A DNA stretch of 64,000 nt. Source: MWCO01 sp964488865 (lineage in GTDB: Bacteria; Myxococcota_A; Polyangia; Polyangiales; Polyangiaceae). The translations under genes and the position numbers were made by a program. Of this stretch, positions 1 to 8,397 are shown one piece after another. The notes under the pieces are model-generated. The model did not search any database. It had not been told where the DNA came from and saw nothing but the letters and a program-made list of their open reading frames with translations. The stretch covers positions 1 through 64,000 of the forward strand of contig CAZAWR010000008.1 in the NCBI GenBank assembly GCA_964488865.1. Direction: 5' to 3'. How positions within the stretch are numbered: position 1 is the stretch's first letter; the number at the start of each line of letters is the position of its first letter.

Positions 1-158
1 TGTCTGTTGATCATGCCAGTCGCACCCCAAAACGCCTCGCCTTCGGCTCGGATAGTTCAAACCCAGCCACGTTCTTCGAACAGTGCTTGATTTGGGGCTA
101 GAACAAGCCGCTTGGATTGCGTGAGACGACCGTTGGCGCGTAACCACCTCGTGATACG
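1..158. other. Window edge, no gene supported
   Basis: Two forward frames are open from base 1. One closes at the TGA at 88-90, the other at the TAG near 111, so a few tens of codons of an upstream gene's C-terminus could be here. Neither tail is recognisable. The rest should hold the promoter of the gene starting at 159, but I see no clear promoter. Confidence 0.3.
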
Positions 159-1880
159 ATGAGTCGCATGGCGGGAGACTCGCGGCGCACCATAGGCTTT
201 CTCTCGCTGCTTCTCTGCACCGTGCAAGCGTGCGGCTCCGACCCCGATACCCAGCCTTCCACATGCGTGTCCTGCGACGACGCCGCGCCCGACGCCCCAT
301 TCGAAGCACAGCCCGACGCCCCATTCGAAGCACAGCCCGACGCCCCATTCGAAGCACAGCCCGACGCCCCTTCCGAAGCACAGTCCGACTCACCCAACGA
401 CAGCGATGTCCTGCTGCCCCTGGGCAACGCGATCGTGCTGTCCGACGGCACCGTCACCGGGCTGTATCGCGTCGGAGGTCCTGCCGCCACCGCGCGCGCA
501 GTGGCATTCCAGTCCGACGGCGCGAGCACTCGATGCCTGGACGAGAAAAGGAATGTGATCTGGGAACAGCCCCACGGCGCCGGTCAACTGTTCGGCGGAT
601 TCGACTTCGATGACGACGGCTTCCCCGATCTCGGCATCGCCCGAAGCGAAGACACCGGCCAGATGTGCGGCAGCACGCCGCTGCGTCGTACTTGGTTGGA
701 CTTCGTGCAAGGCCGCACCGGCGCGATCCACTCGCCGGTTGCCCCCACCGAAGCGATCTGCTGGGACTTCTCCGGGACCATCTACCCGACGGATCAGTGG
801 ACCGTGCTCGGTGTGCTGTTCGGATCGTCCACGAGCCTGCTTGCGGCCGTACCCTACTACGCGACCACCGGGTCGCTGTTTTCGTTCGGCTCCGGCTTCT
901 CCGAGACGGCCTCGTTTCACTATCCGTCCACGGATGCCTTCGACAACGCGTACACGGCGGATCTGCCGAACGCGCACGGCGCGGGGCACAGCTACGAACA
1001 GTACTCGCACGTCGCGAACGGGTTGATCGTGAGCGTCGCGGGTGAAGAACGGCTCGTTTTCTTCACCACCGCGCGGGTCCTGCAGTACCGTCTCGGTCCG
1101 CTCGGCCCGGACCAGCTCGCCGCCGACGCTCCCTTCCTGACGGCCAACCGGACGGATCTGGTCGGCCGCAACTATGGCCTCGTCCTACCCGACCCTGGAG
1201 ACCCAACGCGCCTCGTGCTCCTGTCGGGAACGACGGCGGATACCGTTCTTTCCGACATGATGACGGGGACCATGGCCGCGGATCCGTGGGGCCAGATCGA
1301 AAGGCACGTGACGGTATACGACTTGGCGTCGGGCACCGTCCTTCAGGATCGGTTCTTTTCGTTTGCCCACGACGCCAGCGATGGGCACAAGTACGAAGGC
1401 CGGGTCGTGGCGCCGGACAATCCGATGGTGCGAACGGCGGCGGGGCCTTCGCGGTACGCGTTCAACGTGTACGAGGGCGGGCACTGGATGCTGCACGTCA
1501 CCGAGCCGGGCTCGGCCGACGACGCGGTCGTGTTCAAGGACCTATTCCTCTGGGACATTCGCGACGTGGATCAGGACGGCCGCGAGGAGTGGGTGTTGTC
1601 ACCCTCGCGGGACGCAACCGACCCTGACGTTCCGGGTTGGTACTTCGTCAAGTGGCGCACGGTGTTCGCGCATTGGAACGAGGCTTCCCTGCAGCTGGAT
1701 CCGCTTCGGGAAGAGCAGGGGATGATCCCGTACTTGGCGCCGGTGTTTCGCCAGCCGGCGAAAACTTCCTCGCGCGGGTATCTGTACCCGGTGTTGACGA
1801 CGGAGCAGGGGGGAGAGCTCGTGTTGCTGATGTGGTCCTCATCGGGCGCGGTGGTGACGATCCCTTCCACGATGCCGTGA
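159..1880 (+). CDS. Secreted lipoprotein with octapeptide repeat linker
   Basis: A 573-residue protein with a lipoprotein signal peptide (hydrophobic LLLCTVQACGS, lipid-accepting Cys near residue 25). An acidic, low-complexity linker follows, with the octapeptide DAPFEAQP repeated three times exactly and a fourth time imperfectly (about residues 45-76). The remainder is about 480 residues with FDFDDDGFPDLGIA-like and DVDQDGREEWVL segments. These resemble calcium-binding FG-GAP/VCBS blades, so a beta-propeller surface protein is the best guess. No catalytic motif is recognised. It converges on the galactosidase-like gene that ends 47 bp downstream. The repeat is perfect at DNA level, which suggests recent slippage. 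Export and lipidation are well supported; the function is unknown. Confidence 0.75.
   Translation: MSRMAGDSRRTIGFLSLLLCTVQACGSDPDTQPSTCVSCDDAAPDAPFEAQPDAPFEAQPDAPFEAQPDAPSEAQSDSPNDSDVLLPLGNAIVLSDGTVTGLYRVGGPAATARAVAFQSDGASTRCLDEKRNVIWEQPHGAGQLFGGFDFDDDGFPDLGIARSEDTGQMCGSTPLRRTWLDFVQGRTGAIHSPVAPTEAICWDFSGTIYPTDQWTVLGVLFGSSTSLLAAVPYYATTGSLFSFGSGFSETASFHYPSTDAFDNAYTADLPNAHGAGHSYEQYSHVANGLIVSVAGEERLVFFTTARVLQYRLGPLGPDQLAADAPFLTANRTDLVGRNYGLVLPDPGDPTRLVLLSGTTADTVLSDMMTGTMAADPWGQIERHVTVYDLASGTVLQDRFFSFAHDASDGHKYEGRVVAPDNPMVRTAAGPSRYAFNVYEGGHWMLHVTEPGSADDAVVFKDLFLWDIRDVDQDGREEWVLSPSRDATDPDVPGWYFVKWRTVFAHWNEASLQLDPLREEQGMIPYLAPVFRQPAKTSSRGYLYPVLTTEQGGELVLLMWSSSGAVVTIPSTMP
291..386 (+). repeat. 24-bp in-frame tandem repeat (4 copies)
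   Basis: Units at 291-314, 315-338 and 339-362 are identical. The fourth (363-386) has three substitutions. Each unit encodes DAPFEAQP inside the lipoprotein linker, and the 24-bp period keeps frame whatever the copy number. Confidence 0.95.
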
Positions 1881-1926
1881 AGACGCTGGGGCATCCTTCG
1901 CGACCTGCTTTCGCTCGTGCGCCTCG

Positions 1927-3825
1927 TCACTCTTTGATGCGGGCCGAGCGGGCCGGCACGGTCGATCCCTCGATGGCGGCATCCTCGTCACCGAAGTTGA
2001 TGACGAGTCGAGAATCCGGCAACTCCCACACGGAAGGCAAGACGTGCCTGCTCTCTCTCGCGATCACGTCTGCGATCGGATTCGTCAGTACGTCCGGGAG
2101 CTGTTTGGGGAACGCGTCCACGGGGGGAACGGCTTCGCCGCGGACGGCGATTTGGGCCGGGAGGTCACCGAGCCAGTCGACGCGACCGGGCTCGAGGTCG
2201 CGCAGATCGTCGGACAAGAAGAGGGCGCCCCCCGCGAGGGCGGCGACCCACACGCCCACGTCGACCTCGTTTTGCGGGAGCCTTCGGAGCAACGGAGGGT
2301 CCGCATCGCACAGGACCTTGCTGCACAGGTGCCAGCGAGCCGCGATGCTCCGAGCCTGGTTGGGGATGAAGTACCAGGAGGCATCCGCGGGCTCGAAGGC
2401 GATGTCTCCGCCGAGCCGCCACGCGTCGACGTAGGGGAGGCTGGGATGGGACGGGGCGCCGACCGCGAGAAGGATTGTGTCTTCCCCCGCGGCATCTCGG
2501 ATGAGGCGAAGCGCCTCGTGATAGGCCTGCATGCCCGTCCCCTGCGCGTGGCGAGGTTCCTCGTAGGTCCCCGCGAAGAGGAAGTCGATCTTCAGGAAGT
2601 CGTACCCCCAGCTCACGATGCGCTGGATGAAGGCCTGAATGTGCGCGGCCGCCTCCGGCTCCGTGGGATCGAGGATGCGCATCGTCCCGTTGGTGGGATG
2701 CGGGTACGTGGCGCCTTGCAGGAACCAAGTCGGATGGTCGGAAACGAGCGGGCTGTCGTCGTCCACGAGCAGGGGCGCCAGCCAGATCCCCACACGGAAA
2801 CCCTGCGCTTTCAAGTCTGCGGCGAGGCCGTCCATGCCCGACGGGAACTTGTCGTTCGCCTCCCATTCACCCCAGCGCTGTTGCCAACCGTCGTCGATGA
2901 CAATGCGCAAGGGTAGGGCGGAGGCGGGCACGCGGCCTTCGAGCGCTGCGCGGGCGAGGGGGGCGTTTTCTCGCACGTCCTGCTCCGTGACCTTGTCCCA
3001 GAGGTCGTACCAGGAGTTCCACCCAGCGTCTGCGGGGACAGGTTTGCTTGCTCTGCGCGACGGCAACCCGGCTGCGTAGCGCGTGAGCATCCCGTTGAGG
3101 TCGCTGTTCAAGCCGAGATACCACCGCTCTCCCTCGAGGACTTGTCCCGCCTGCACGGGCACGGATTCCCCAGCGCCACCGGAGACGAGGTTCACCGCGA
3201 GCTCTGGCCCCGTCCCGAGGTGAACCTGTGCGTAGGAGCGGAACACGCTCGTGGTCAGCACGCCCGCGAAGAAGTTGCGATCACCGCCGCCCGCGTACGT
3301 GTACCACCAGGAGAGTTCAGTCCCTCCGCGTCCGACTTCGCGGTCCTCTCGGTCCGACAGGGCTTGCGCGACCTGCTCTGCGGTTGGGGACGGACCCAGG
3401 GCGAGCACACCGCTCTGCGACCAGGACTGGAAGCCGTTGGACAAGAACCCCCGCGCGCCTCGGAGCGTTGCGCCGCCCGCCAGCGAGAGCCCCTGCACGT
3501 CCACCGTCTCGCGCGCTTCGAATCGCAGGCTCAACTCGTTGCCCTCGACTCGCGCGGTGACCTCGCCCGCATCGATCGTGCAGAGGATTTCCGCGCTACC
3601 GAACGTGCAGGCGTCTGCTTCTCCCCCTTGCCACTGCCCGTCGACGAGTACGCGCGGAAGCAGATGAACGTCCATTCCCTCGCAAGCGTTGGCGAAGACG
3701 ACCCCGCGCTCGTCGATGCGGAGCGTGCCCGCATCGCATACGTAGGGCTGGGTCGGTTGGGTGTCGTCTTGGGCGCTGCAACAGGGGAGCGCGATGGCGA
3801 GGCAGAGGAGGGTTCGTGGCTTCAT
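1927..3825 (-). CDS. GH36-family alpha-galactosidase-like lipoprotein
   Basis: A 632-residue protein related to glycoside hydrolase family 36/clan GH-D (melibiase). The N-terminus is a lipoprotein signal ending LALPCCSAQ, so the enzyme should be exported and membrane-anchored. A beta-sandwich-like N-terminal half precedes the TIM barrel, which begins near residue 265 (DAGWNSWYDLW). Family landmarks are IDDGWQQ (about 310), GIWLAPLLV (about 346) and WGYDFLKIDF. In the last, Asp414 matches the usual catalytic nucleophile of the KxD motif. Asp474 in WRLGGDIAFE is a candidate acid/base. The likely role is release of terminal alpha-galactosyl residues from oligosaccharides or glycoconjugates outside the cytoplasm; substrate is not predictable. 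It stands alone, facing the divergent gene at 3933. Confidence 0.85.
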   Translation of the reverse strand: MKPRTLLCLAIALPCCSAQDDTQPTQPYVCDAGTLRIDERGVVFANACEGMDVHLLPRVLVDGQWQGGEADACTFGSAEILCTIDAGEVTARVEGNELSLRFEARETVDVQGLSLAGGATLRGARGFLSNGFQSWSQSGVLALGPSPTAEQVAQALSDREDREVGRGGTELSWWYTYAGGGDRNFFAGVLTTSVFRSYAQVHLGTGPELAVNLVSGGAGESVPVQAGQVLEGERWYLGLNSDLNGMLTRYAAGLPSRRASKPVPADAGWNSWYDLWDKVTEQDVRENAPLARAALEGRVPASALPLRIVIDDGWQQRWGEWEANDKFPSGMDGLAADLKAQGFRVGIWLAPLLVDDDSPLVSDHPTWFLQGATYPHPTNGTMRILDPTEPEAAAHIQAFIQRIVSWGYDFLKIDFLFAGTYEEPRHAQGTGMQAYHEALRLIRDAAGEDTILLAVGAPSHPSLPYVDAWRLGGDIAFEPADASWYFIPNQARSIAARWHLCSKVLCDADPPLLRRLPQNEVDVGVWVAALAGGALFLSDDLRDLEPGRVDWLGDLPAQIAVRGEAVPPVDAFPKQLPDVLTNPIADVIARESRHVLPSVWELPDSRLVINFGDEDAAIEGSTVPARSARIKE

Positions 3826-3932
3826 GGGATTGTTGCGGGGTGAGGGGCGTTTCGAGGTTGGGCGGGCCTGTGCGGGCCGTCAAGCGGAAGAGTCCTTTTC
3901 GGTCAGGGCTCCGCGGGTTAGCCTCAGATGCG

Positions 3933-4463
3933 ATGCGTACGTCCCTTCCTCGTTGTGTGGTCGGATCGGCCACTGTCGTCGCGTTTGCGCTGGCTCCCAT
4001 CGCTCTGGCTCCTGCCTGTGGCGGCGCCCCGAAGCAACCGGTTACGGCCTCGGCAGCGGCAAGCTCGAGCGCTGGTTCCTTGCCGCTCTTCACGCAGTCT
4101 TCGGGGGCTTCGCCGATCCACGTCATGTGGAAGGCCGCTGCTTGCGACGTCGAGATGCGTGATGCGTTGGGCGCGACCTATCGGTTCGAAGAGGCGAACC
4201 GCGATGGCGTACAGGGAGAGTTGAAGAGAGCCGCGGATGGGTGCTTGGCGGTGTCCCGAGGGACGCAGGGGACGGCGTACGTAGAGGCCAAGGTGGCTGG
4301 GTCCGGTGCGTTGTCCGATGTGGTCGTGTCGCCGGGCGGGGCGGTCTCGACGGAGGTCGTTGGGTGTTTGACGAAGTCGTTCAGTGGGGTTCGCTTGTCT
4401 GCGCCTCGTGACGAGGATTCGGTGCTGCTGCTTTTTCTGGTGAGCGCCTGTCCGCCGCCGTGA
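3933..4463 (+). CDS. AgmX/PglI C-terminal-domain-like lipoprotein
   Basis: A 176-residue protein starting at the ATG at 3933. The open frame continues further upstream, but this ATG places a signal peptide (FALAPIALAPACGGAP) at the N-terminus with a Cys suited to lipidation. After a short Ala/Ser linker comes a compact domain with GALSDVVVSPGGAVSTEVVGCLTK and a terminal run of hydrophobic residues ending in CPPP. This pattern (a variable strand, then a single conserved Cys in vGCi) resembles the TonB-C-like AgmX/PglI C-terminal domain common in myxobacterial envelope and gliding proteins. Assignment to that family is tentative. It is divergent from the GH36 gene. Confidence 0.6.
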   Translation: MRTSLPRCVVGSATVVAFALAPIALAPACGGAPKQPVTASAAASSSAGSLPLFTQSSGASPIHVMWKAAACDVEMRDALGATYRFEEANRDGVQGELKRAADGCLAVSRGTQGTAYVEAKVAGSGALSDVVVSPGGAVSTEVVGCLTKSFSGVRLSAPRDEDSVLLLFLVSACPPP

Positions 4464-4526
4464 GGGGATTCTCTCCGTCGACAGGAATGTTGACGCCGGG
4501 CAAGGAGCCGTGCACGCTTCGATGCC

Positions 4527-5084
4527 GTGAACCAACAATCCAACGAGATCCTTCATGCGGCGGCTCCCCCTGGCGGTTACGGTCCTCCCGGGGGAGGTGG
4601 CTATGGTCCTCCTGGCGGAGGAGGTTATGGTCCCCCAGGTGGGGGAGCTTTCGGGCCTCCGGGGGGTGGCCCGCCTCCTGGTCCTCCCCCGGGCGGATTC
4701 GGCGGCCCGCCGCCGGGCGCTCCCGGTGGATTCGGCGCGCCTCCGCCCGCACCGGGCGCCTTTGGTCAGCCTGCAGGCATGGCCCCACCCGGCGGAATGG
4801 GCGCACCCATGGCCGGCTCCGTCCCTCCCGAGTTGCAGAAGAAGGTCGACACCTGGTCGATGGTCGCCATCGCCACTTTCTTCTTCGGCTGCGGCATCCT
4901 CGCCCTCGTCCCCATCCTGATGAGCAACGGCGCCAAAGACGCCCTCAAGCGCGGTGACATCGCCACCGCCGAGAGCAAGATCGGAACCGTCAAGATCCTG
5001 TGCATCCTCGGCTTCGTCAACGTCGCCCTCTGGATCGTGCTCTCGATCGTTTACGTCATCATCATGATCGTCGCCACCATGTAG
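4527..5084 (+). CDS. CD225/dispanin family membrane protein
   Basis: A 185-residue protein with a GTG start at 4527. The first 90 residues are Gly/Pro-rich, with GYGPPGGG-type octapeptides repeated four times. The C-terminal 80 residues carry two membrane segments (about 110-133 and 155-180) joined by a loop reading SNGAKDALKRGDIATAESKIGTVK cut across two parts: ALKRGDIATAESK, then IGTVKI. This is the hallmark of the CD225 (interferon-induced transmembrane/dispanin) fold: two helices linked by a GDxxxAxxxS loop, with a Cys in the first helix (FFFGCGI). Bacterial members have no settled function. The neighbour downstream is another polytopic membrane protein. Family call is firm; role is unknown. 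Confidence 0.8.
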   Translation: MNQQSNEILHAAAPPGGYGPPGGGGYGPPGGGGYGPPGGGAFGPPGGGPPPGPPPGGFGGPPPGAPGGFGAPPPAPGAFGQPAGMAPPGGMGAPMAGSVPPELQKKVDTWSMVAIATFFFGCGILALVPILMSNGAKDALKRGDIATAESKIGTVKILCILGFVNVALWIVLSIVYVIIMIVATM

Positions 5085-5249
5085 GCCCGTCCTCGTCGAC
5101 CCGTCGACGCCCCCTCCCACACGCCTCCATTTTCGCCTGATCGCTTCGTGCGCTCACGGTGAGGCAGCAACGAAACCCTTCCGGCGCCCTCGCTCCCTCG
5201 TGGTATTCTCCCGAACTGGGTGCCACGAGCGACAAGGGAGGGATGTGCC

Positions 5250-6290
5250 ATGCCTGGTGCGGTAGACACGGGCTCGACGCTGTTGACGACTGCCTTGATG
5301 GTTGTCTTCTATCTGGTCATCGTTCGATTGATCGACATGAACGAGAAGGAGCCGCTCTGGGCGATGGCGGCGTTCTTCGTGCTCGGCGCAGCGGCTTCGG
5401 TCGTCGTCGTGCAGGCGGTTGGCACGCCAGTCCTCGACCTACAGCCCTTGCTCGGAGCCGTGGTCAAAGAGAGCGCTCGATTCGGCGCCATCGGCGCCGG
5501 CGTGTTGGGGCTGCTTGCCTATGGCAGGAAGCGAGGCTGGGACGAGTTCAACGGGCTGCTCGACGGCATCGTTTACGGCGCGACGGTGGGGCTGGGGTTT
5601 GCCACGGCGCGTGAAGTGATGAATCAAGTGCTCATTGGCGGCTTCGCGGTCCCTGGCGAAGAGGCGGGGCTGCTCACGGGCTTCCACAAGGTCTTCTTGA
5701 CGGGGCTCGCCGAAGGGATCTTCGGCGCCATCATCGGGGCTGGCATCGGAGCCGCCGTGGAAGCCCGTGCCATCGCGCTGCGCGTGGCGTGGCCCCTCGT
5801 CGGAGTGGGCGTGGCGATGCTGGCGAACTGGGGCTACGTCGAGCTGGGCAAGGGCAATGCGCTCGGAGGAGACCAGGGGCTGGTGCGGGCGCAAATCGCT
5901 CTTGCCCTTCCTGTTGTCGTGGTCGTGCTCGTGGTGGTCTACGCGCTGCTCTCCGAACGCCGGGCCATACGAGACCAGCTGTCGTCGGAGCAGGCGGAAG
6001 GGATCGTGACGCCCACGGATCTGTCGCTGCTCCAGAGCGTGGTGGCGCGCGAGCTCACGTACCTGAAGACGTTGCTTTCCGGCAAGGTGCGGCCATGGCT
6101 TCTTCTGAAGACCCTGCACAACCGGCAGGTTCAGCTCGCCTTCGTGAAGCAGAGCGCGGCTCGGGAAACGAACCCGACACGCAAGAGCCGCTTCGAGACC
6201 GAGATCGCAAACCTTCGCCAGTGCATTCGGGAGCAGCAAAAGGCTCTCGAGGCCGCAGGTGTCCGAACCAAGGAGGAGGGCAAGCCATGA
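5250..6290 (+). CDS. PrsW-like intramembrane protease family protein
   Basis: A polytopic membrane protein of 346 residues from the ATG at 5250, chosen because an SD-like gggaggg lies 8 bp upstream; the frame is open from a GTG at 5220. About seven hydrophobic segments span residues 8-245, followed by a cytoplasmic, basic C-terminal tail of about 100 residues. The order of motifs matches the PrsW (glutamic-type intramembrane protease) family: VVKESARFG (Glu74), DEFNGLLDGIVYG...GLGFATARE (Glu122) and GFHKVFLTGLAEG (His146). The first motif departs from the usual EExxK: only one Glu is kept and Lys is replaced by Arg, so catalytic competence is uncertain. It overlaps the next lipoprotein gene by 4 bp (ATGA), so the two are translationally coupled. 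Confidence 0.75.
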   Translation: MPGAVDTGSTLLTTALMVVFYLVIVRLIDMNEKEPLWAMAAFFVLGAAASVVVVQAVGTPVLDLQPLLGAVVKESARFGAIGAGVLGLLAYGRKRGWDEFNGLLDGIVYGATVGLGFATAREVMNQVLIGGFAVPGEEAGLLTGFHKVFLTGLAEGIFGAIIGAGIGAAVEARAIALRVAWPLVGVGVAMLANWGYVELGKGNALGGDQGLVRAQIALALPVVVVVLVVVYALLSERRAIRDQLSSEQAEGIVTPTDLSLLQSVVARELTYLKTLLSGKVRPWLLLKTLHNRQVQLAFVKQSAARETNPTRKSRFETEIANLRQCIREQQKALEAAGVRTKEEGKP

Positions 6291-6871
6291 GAACCAGCGC
6301 TTCCTCTTCGCGTGTCCCTGCCTCCACGATGCTTCTGGGGGTGGTGGTCGTTCTGGCGTTGCACCTGTCCGGATGCTGCGGAGGATGCTGTCGTGCGATG
6401 CTCGGTACGCCCAGCGGCAGCAGTGGGTCCTCCAGTCCGGGCCTCTCGGATTCCCCGAGCTCAGGTTCCGTGTCGAGCTTGGTGGCTTCTCAGGTGGGCT
6501 CCTTCCGCCTCACGGGAACCGCTCCCGTCACACGCCTCGGGTCTTCGCTCAGCCCCGGCGTGATCGATAGCATCGGGGCCGCGTACGAAGGCCCTGGCGG
6601 AGAGCAACTCAATCAAATCATCCTCGCCTACGCGTCTGCCGGTGTCGCGAACGGGAGAATGGAAATCGTCTACCAGACCATCGCCCGCGAATGCCCCGGC
6701 AAGCGCCTCATGCGATCGGAAGTGCGTAATCGAAATGGTGTCGTGGTGGGTACGCAGGTCGTCTGCGACCAGTCTCCGCAGCACGTCTACTGGAGCAATG
6801 GCCGCGTCCTCACCTTCGTCACGGCGCCCCACCCCTCGGCGCTCGCCTTCTACACCGCGTCCGGGTTCTGA
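6287..6871 (+). CDS. Small lipoprotein coupled to PrsW-like gene
   Basis: A 194-residue protein starting at the ATG of an ATGA overlap, with a strong SD (aaggaggagg) 8 bp upstream inside the preceding gene. The signal peptide VVVLALHLSGCCGGCC has a lipobox Cys followed by a cluster of four Cys in total. A Ser/Gly-rich stretch follows, and then a domain of about 130 residues with no recognised family. Coupling to the PrsW-like gene suggests a shared function in the envelope; a substrate or cofactor relationship is only inference. Confidence 0.65.
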   Translation: MRTSASSSRVPASTMLLGVVVVLALHLSGCCGGCCRAMLGTPSGSSGSSSPGLSDSPSSGSVSSLVASQVGSFRLTGTAPVTRLGSSLSPGVIDSIGAAYEGPGGEQLNQIILAYASAGVANGRMEIVYQTIARECPGKRLMRSEVRNRNGVVVGTQVVCDQSPQHVYWSNGRVLTFVTAPHPSALAFYTASGF

Positions 6872-6890
6872 GCCGTCGGCTCCCCTTCCG

Positions 6891-8135
6891 TCACGGGCCC
6901 ACGCAGTAGGTCGACGGTCCGCATACGCTGTTTTCGCACGCCCCGCTTTCGCACTCGTCCGCGAAGATGCAGTCCGTGCCGTCGGCCTGCCTCGCCACGC
7001 ACTTTCCGTCCCCGAGCATGTCGCAGAAGCTGTCCTGGCACTGCCCGAGTATGTTGAAGCTGTCGTCCATGCAGTCGTCACCGACGTTGAGCAGATCCGT
7101 CCCGGGGGCCACGCACACGCTGTTGTCGAAGTCGCAGTCGAGACCCGTCTTGCACAGTTGCACGTTGCTGACTCCCCCGCTGCACGCTTCGTCCTCCTCG
7201 CTCACGGCCTTGCACGCGCCCGTGCGAGCTACGCCGTTTGCATCGAAGGGGAAAGCGCATGCCCCCGGGTTGTTCGGGTTTTCGTAGCAGCAGAAGGCGA
7301 CCAACGGGTTGCATGTGCCGTAGAACCGCGCGCCTGTCCCGTCACGCAAAGGCACGCAACCCGCGTCGCCGGGCCCCTTGGTTCGCGTGAACGTCGACCG
7401 CTGCGCGGGGCCGACGGGAGCGCTGAACCCGAAGCACGCAGGGTCGTGCAGGGCGTTCGCGATCGCGGAACCGCAGGCAGCCGCGTCGAGGGTGTCGGCG
7501 CAGGTCTGCGCCACGTCCCCGTGATACGTGACATTGCCTAGGTTCGCCTGCGCGATCCAGTCCCCGAAGGGCACGAGGTCCAGCATCTCCTTGACGATCG
7601 TCGTGCACGCGGCTTCGTCTGCGAGGGTCGCCTTCGGAGGCAGCTTGTCAGCGTAGCCAGCGTCGATGAGGATTTGGTCGTTGGCGTACGAGAAGAAGTA
7701 GTTTTCGATGTCCTGGGCGCCGCAGCAGCGGAAGAGGGCGTTGCAGATCGATGCCGCTGCGGTGCTGGTGAATTCGTCGATCGGAAGGCCAGTGGCGCCT
7801 CCGGCGCCCGCGTTGCCAGCCGCTCCTGCTCCTCCTCCCGTACCGCTCGTCCCGCCGGTGCCGCCCGTGCCGCCTGTCGCTCCACCCGTGCCGCCCGTGC
7901 CGCCCGTGCCGCCCGTGCCGCCTGTCGCTCCACCCGTGCCGCCCGTGCCGCCGGTGCCGCCCGTCGTTCCGCCCGTGCCTCCGCTCCCGCCGCCCGATCC
8001 GCCGTCGGCAGTAGACCCGCCCGTGCCGCTCGCGCCTGACTGCCCAGAGGAATTGCCTGCCCCGGACGAATCGGTGTCGTCCGAGCAAGCGAGCGCAAGC
8101 GGAAGGAGAAGAAGTGCGGGAAGAATTCGCTTCAT
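6891..8135 (-). CDS. GTGG-linker, Cys-rich lipoprotein
   Basis: A 414-residue protein from the ATG at 8135, preferred because the signal peptide MKRILPALLLLPLALACSDD starts there and an AGAGG lies about 9 bp upstream; the frame continues to 8207. After the lipid-accepting Cys comes a linker of about 75 residues made of GGTGGTGG-type repeats. A helical region with two Cys-Cys pairs follows, then a Cys-rich C-terminal third with regularly spaced CxxGLxC, GDDC, GxC and CESGAC motifs. Such tails in myxobacteria are often annotated as Dickkopf-like cysteine-rich domains; that name says nothing about function here. It is surface-exposed by inference. Its 5' leader shares an 11-base word with the gene at 31893-32387. 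Confidence 0.75.
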   Translation of the reverse strand: MKRILPALLLLPLALACSDDTDSSGAGNSSGQSGASGTGGSTADGGSGGGSGGTGGTTGGTGGTGGTGGATGGTGGTGGTGGTGGATGGTGGTGGTSGTGGGAGAAGNAGAGGATGLPIDEFTSTAAASICNALFRCCGAQDIENYFFSYANDQILIDAGYADKLPPKATLADEAACTTIVKEMLDLVPFGDWIAQANLGNVTYHGDVAQTCADTLDAAACGSAIANALHDPACFGFSAPVGPAQRSTFTRTKGPGDAGCVPLRDGTGARFYGTCNPLVAFCCYENPNNPGACAFPFDANGVARTGACKAVSEEDEACSGGVSNVQLCKTGLDCDFDNSVCVAPGTDLLNVGDDCMDDSFNILGQCQDSFCDMLGDGKCVARQADGTDCIFADECESGACENSVCGPSTYCVGP

Positions 8136-8397
8136 GGTCATGGCCTCTTGTGCGTGCGTGGATGGGACGTGGTCGCGGTTCGAGGGGGCGAGCCGAACCT
8201 GCCCCAAGGTGTTCAGATGTGCATATCAGTGGAACGTTCGACTATCAACACCTCTTCTGAGGCGCCCTGCCTTCTCGCCCCGTCGCTTGCATCGATCCGC
8301 GGGGACAGCCGTCCATCTCCCCAGACAGCAACCATGGGAGAGCGCAACCGGCGGACCCGGAAAGGCCGCCAGCTTCTCATCGGACCTACACGGTGAA

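Noticed and set aside
291..386. CRISPR-like tandem array
   Set aside because: The units are contiguous without spacers and code in frame for DAPFEAQP.
8216..8245. Sigma-54 promoter before the lipoprotein at 6891-8135
   Set aside because: TTGATA is present on the minus strand, but no GG lies at the required distance.
7708..8397. N-terminal 230 codons of the Pro-rich + strand frame
   Set aside because: They are only the reverse reading of the GTGG linker of the lipoprotein; the gene more likely starts at 8398.
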